A stretch of 13,501 nt of DNA from CAYFZR01 sp046760505 [NCBI: Candidatus Hydrothermarchaeota archaeon] (GTDB taxonomy: Archaea; CAYFZR01). Shown piece after piece: positions 13,214-13,501 of the stretch. How positions within the stretch are numbered: position 1 is the stretch's first letter; each line of letters begins with the position of its first letter. The position numbers were made by a program, and so were the translations under genes. The DNA is taken from NCBI GenBank assembly GCA_046760505.1, contig JBHIEG010000038.1:1-13501 (forward strand). The letters run 5' to 3'. The notes below the pieces were generated by a model, which was given only the letters and a program-made list of their open reading frames with translations, did not search any database and had not been told where the DNA came from.

Positions 13214-13501
13214 TTAATCCTCTTCCTCTACTTCCTTATCATTATCGTCTTTTTCCTCTTCTTCATGCTTTTCCTCATATTTCATCTCTATGTCTATCTT
13301 TTCCCCTTCAGTACTCTTGGACTTGTATTCCTCTCCGCTTTCAAGTTTATACTTTATTTCTACGTTGCCATTCTTCCCATGATACTTGAACTCCTTAAGT
13401 ACGGTTTCAGGATCTAAATTTTTCAATGAAGAAGGTATTTCTATGCCTCTTGCACTTAATTCCTCTATTATATCGTCTACTTTCCTGTCCTTTATCTCTA
13501 T
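13214..13501 (-). CDS. Acidic-tailed hypothetical protein (5' partial)
   Basis: The minus-strand frame ending in TAA at 13214 is open all the way to the right edge, so 95 C-terminal residues are seen and the true start lies outside. A TTG at 13426 is internal, not a necessary start. The visible part begins with a helical segment (IEIKDRKVDDIIEELSARGI), then a beta-like stretch with KYHGKNGNVEIKYKLESGEE. The tail is extremely acidic, with about twenty Glu or Asp in the last 30 residues. No family is recognised. The tail is low complexity, and the plus-strand frame over the same bases reads as a poly-hydrophobic shadow. Coding on the minus strand is supported by the open frame and same-strand neighbours, but the evidence is modest. 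Confidence 0.6.
   Translation of the reverse strand: MEIKDRKVDDIIEELSARGIEIPSSLKNLDPETVLKEFKYHGKNGNVEIKYKLESGEEYKSKSTEGEKIDIEMKYEEKHEEEEKDDNDKEVEEED

Noticed and set aside
13115-13417. Plus-strand frame encoding a very hydrophobic 100-residue peptide
   Set aside because: It is the antisense shadow of the acidic-tailed minus-strand frame (GAA and GAT codons read as TTC and ATC), with no ribosome site.

Overview
The window looks like a chromosomal segment of an archaeon, most likely a methanogen-related or Archaeoglobus-related euryarchaeote. The evidence is an archaeal-type initiator tRNA-Met with A1-U72 and three G-C pairs closing the anticodon loop, a protein combining an ACT domain with a C-terminal domain known from methanogens, TATA-like boxes about 25-30 bases ahead of several genes, low GC, and many exported membrane-anchored coiled-coil proteins. 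The exact lineage cannot be fixed from the sequence alone.

Positions 1-8409 form an island of eight genes whose products are nearly all predicted to sit outside the cell or be anchored in its membrane. A leftward three-gene set (2110 to 1, running off the left edge) encodes a membrane-anchored coiled coil with half of a phospholipase-D-like fold, a free-standing S-layer-type module, and a secreted protein joining an amidotransferase-like domain to a degenerate polysaccharide-deacetylase-like domain. A rightward set (2178-4824) encodes a lipoprotein-like coiled coil, an S-layer-like protein with a Pro-rich linker and a CARDB/DUF11-like domain, and a membrane-tethered transglutaminase-like protein. 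Two leftward genes (8409-4785) encode a large alpha/alpha-toroid surface protein and a two-TM coiled-coil protein with a SHOCT-like cytosolic tail. Shared modules and architecture suggest a cell-envelope system, but its job is unknown.

Positions 8548-13501 are more housekeeping in character, all leftward: a radical SAM protein of the spore-photoproduct-lyase-like group fused to a PolX-type 8-kDa helix-hairpin-helix domain, the initiator tRNA gene with encoded CCA, an ACT-domain protein, a CpaF/TadA-type secretion or pilus ATPase with no TadC partner in view, a four-TM membrane protein resembling DUF2101, and the 3' part of an acidic-tailed protein cut by the right edge.

Two real genes touch the window edges: 1-1148, lacking its 3' end, and 13214-13501, lacking its 5' end. 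The observations most worth following are the radical SAM-PolX domain fusion, the surface-protein island with its repeated domains, and a SHOCT-like module shared by the ATPase N-terminus and the cytosolic tail of one of the surface proteins. No CRISPR array, insertion sequence or rRNA was seen, and no stretch over 300 bases lacks a gene.
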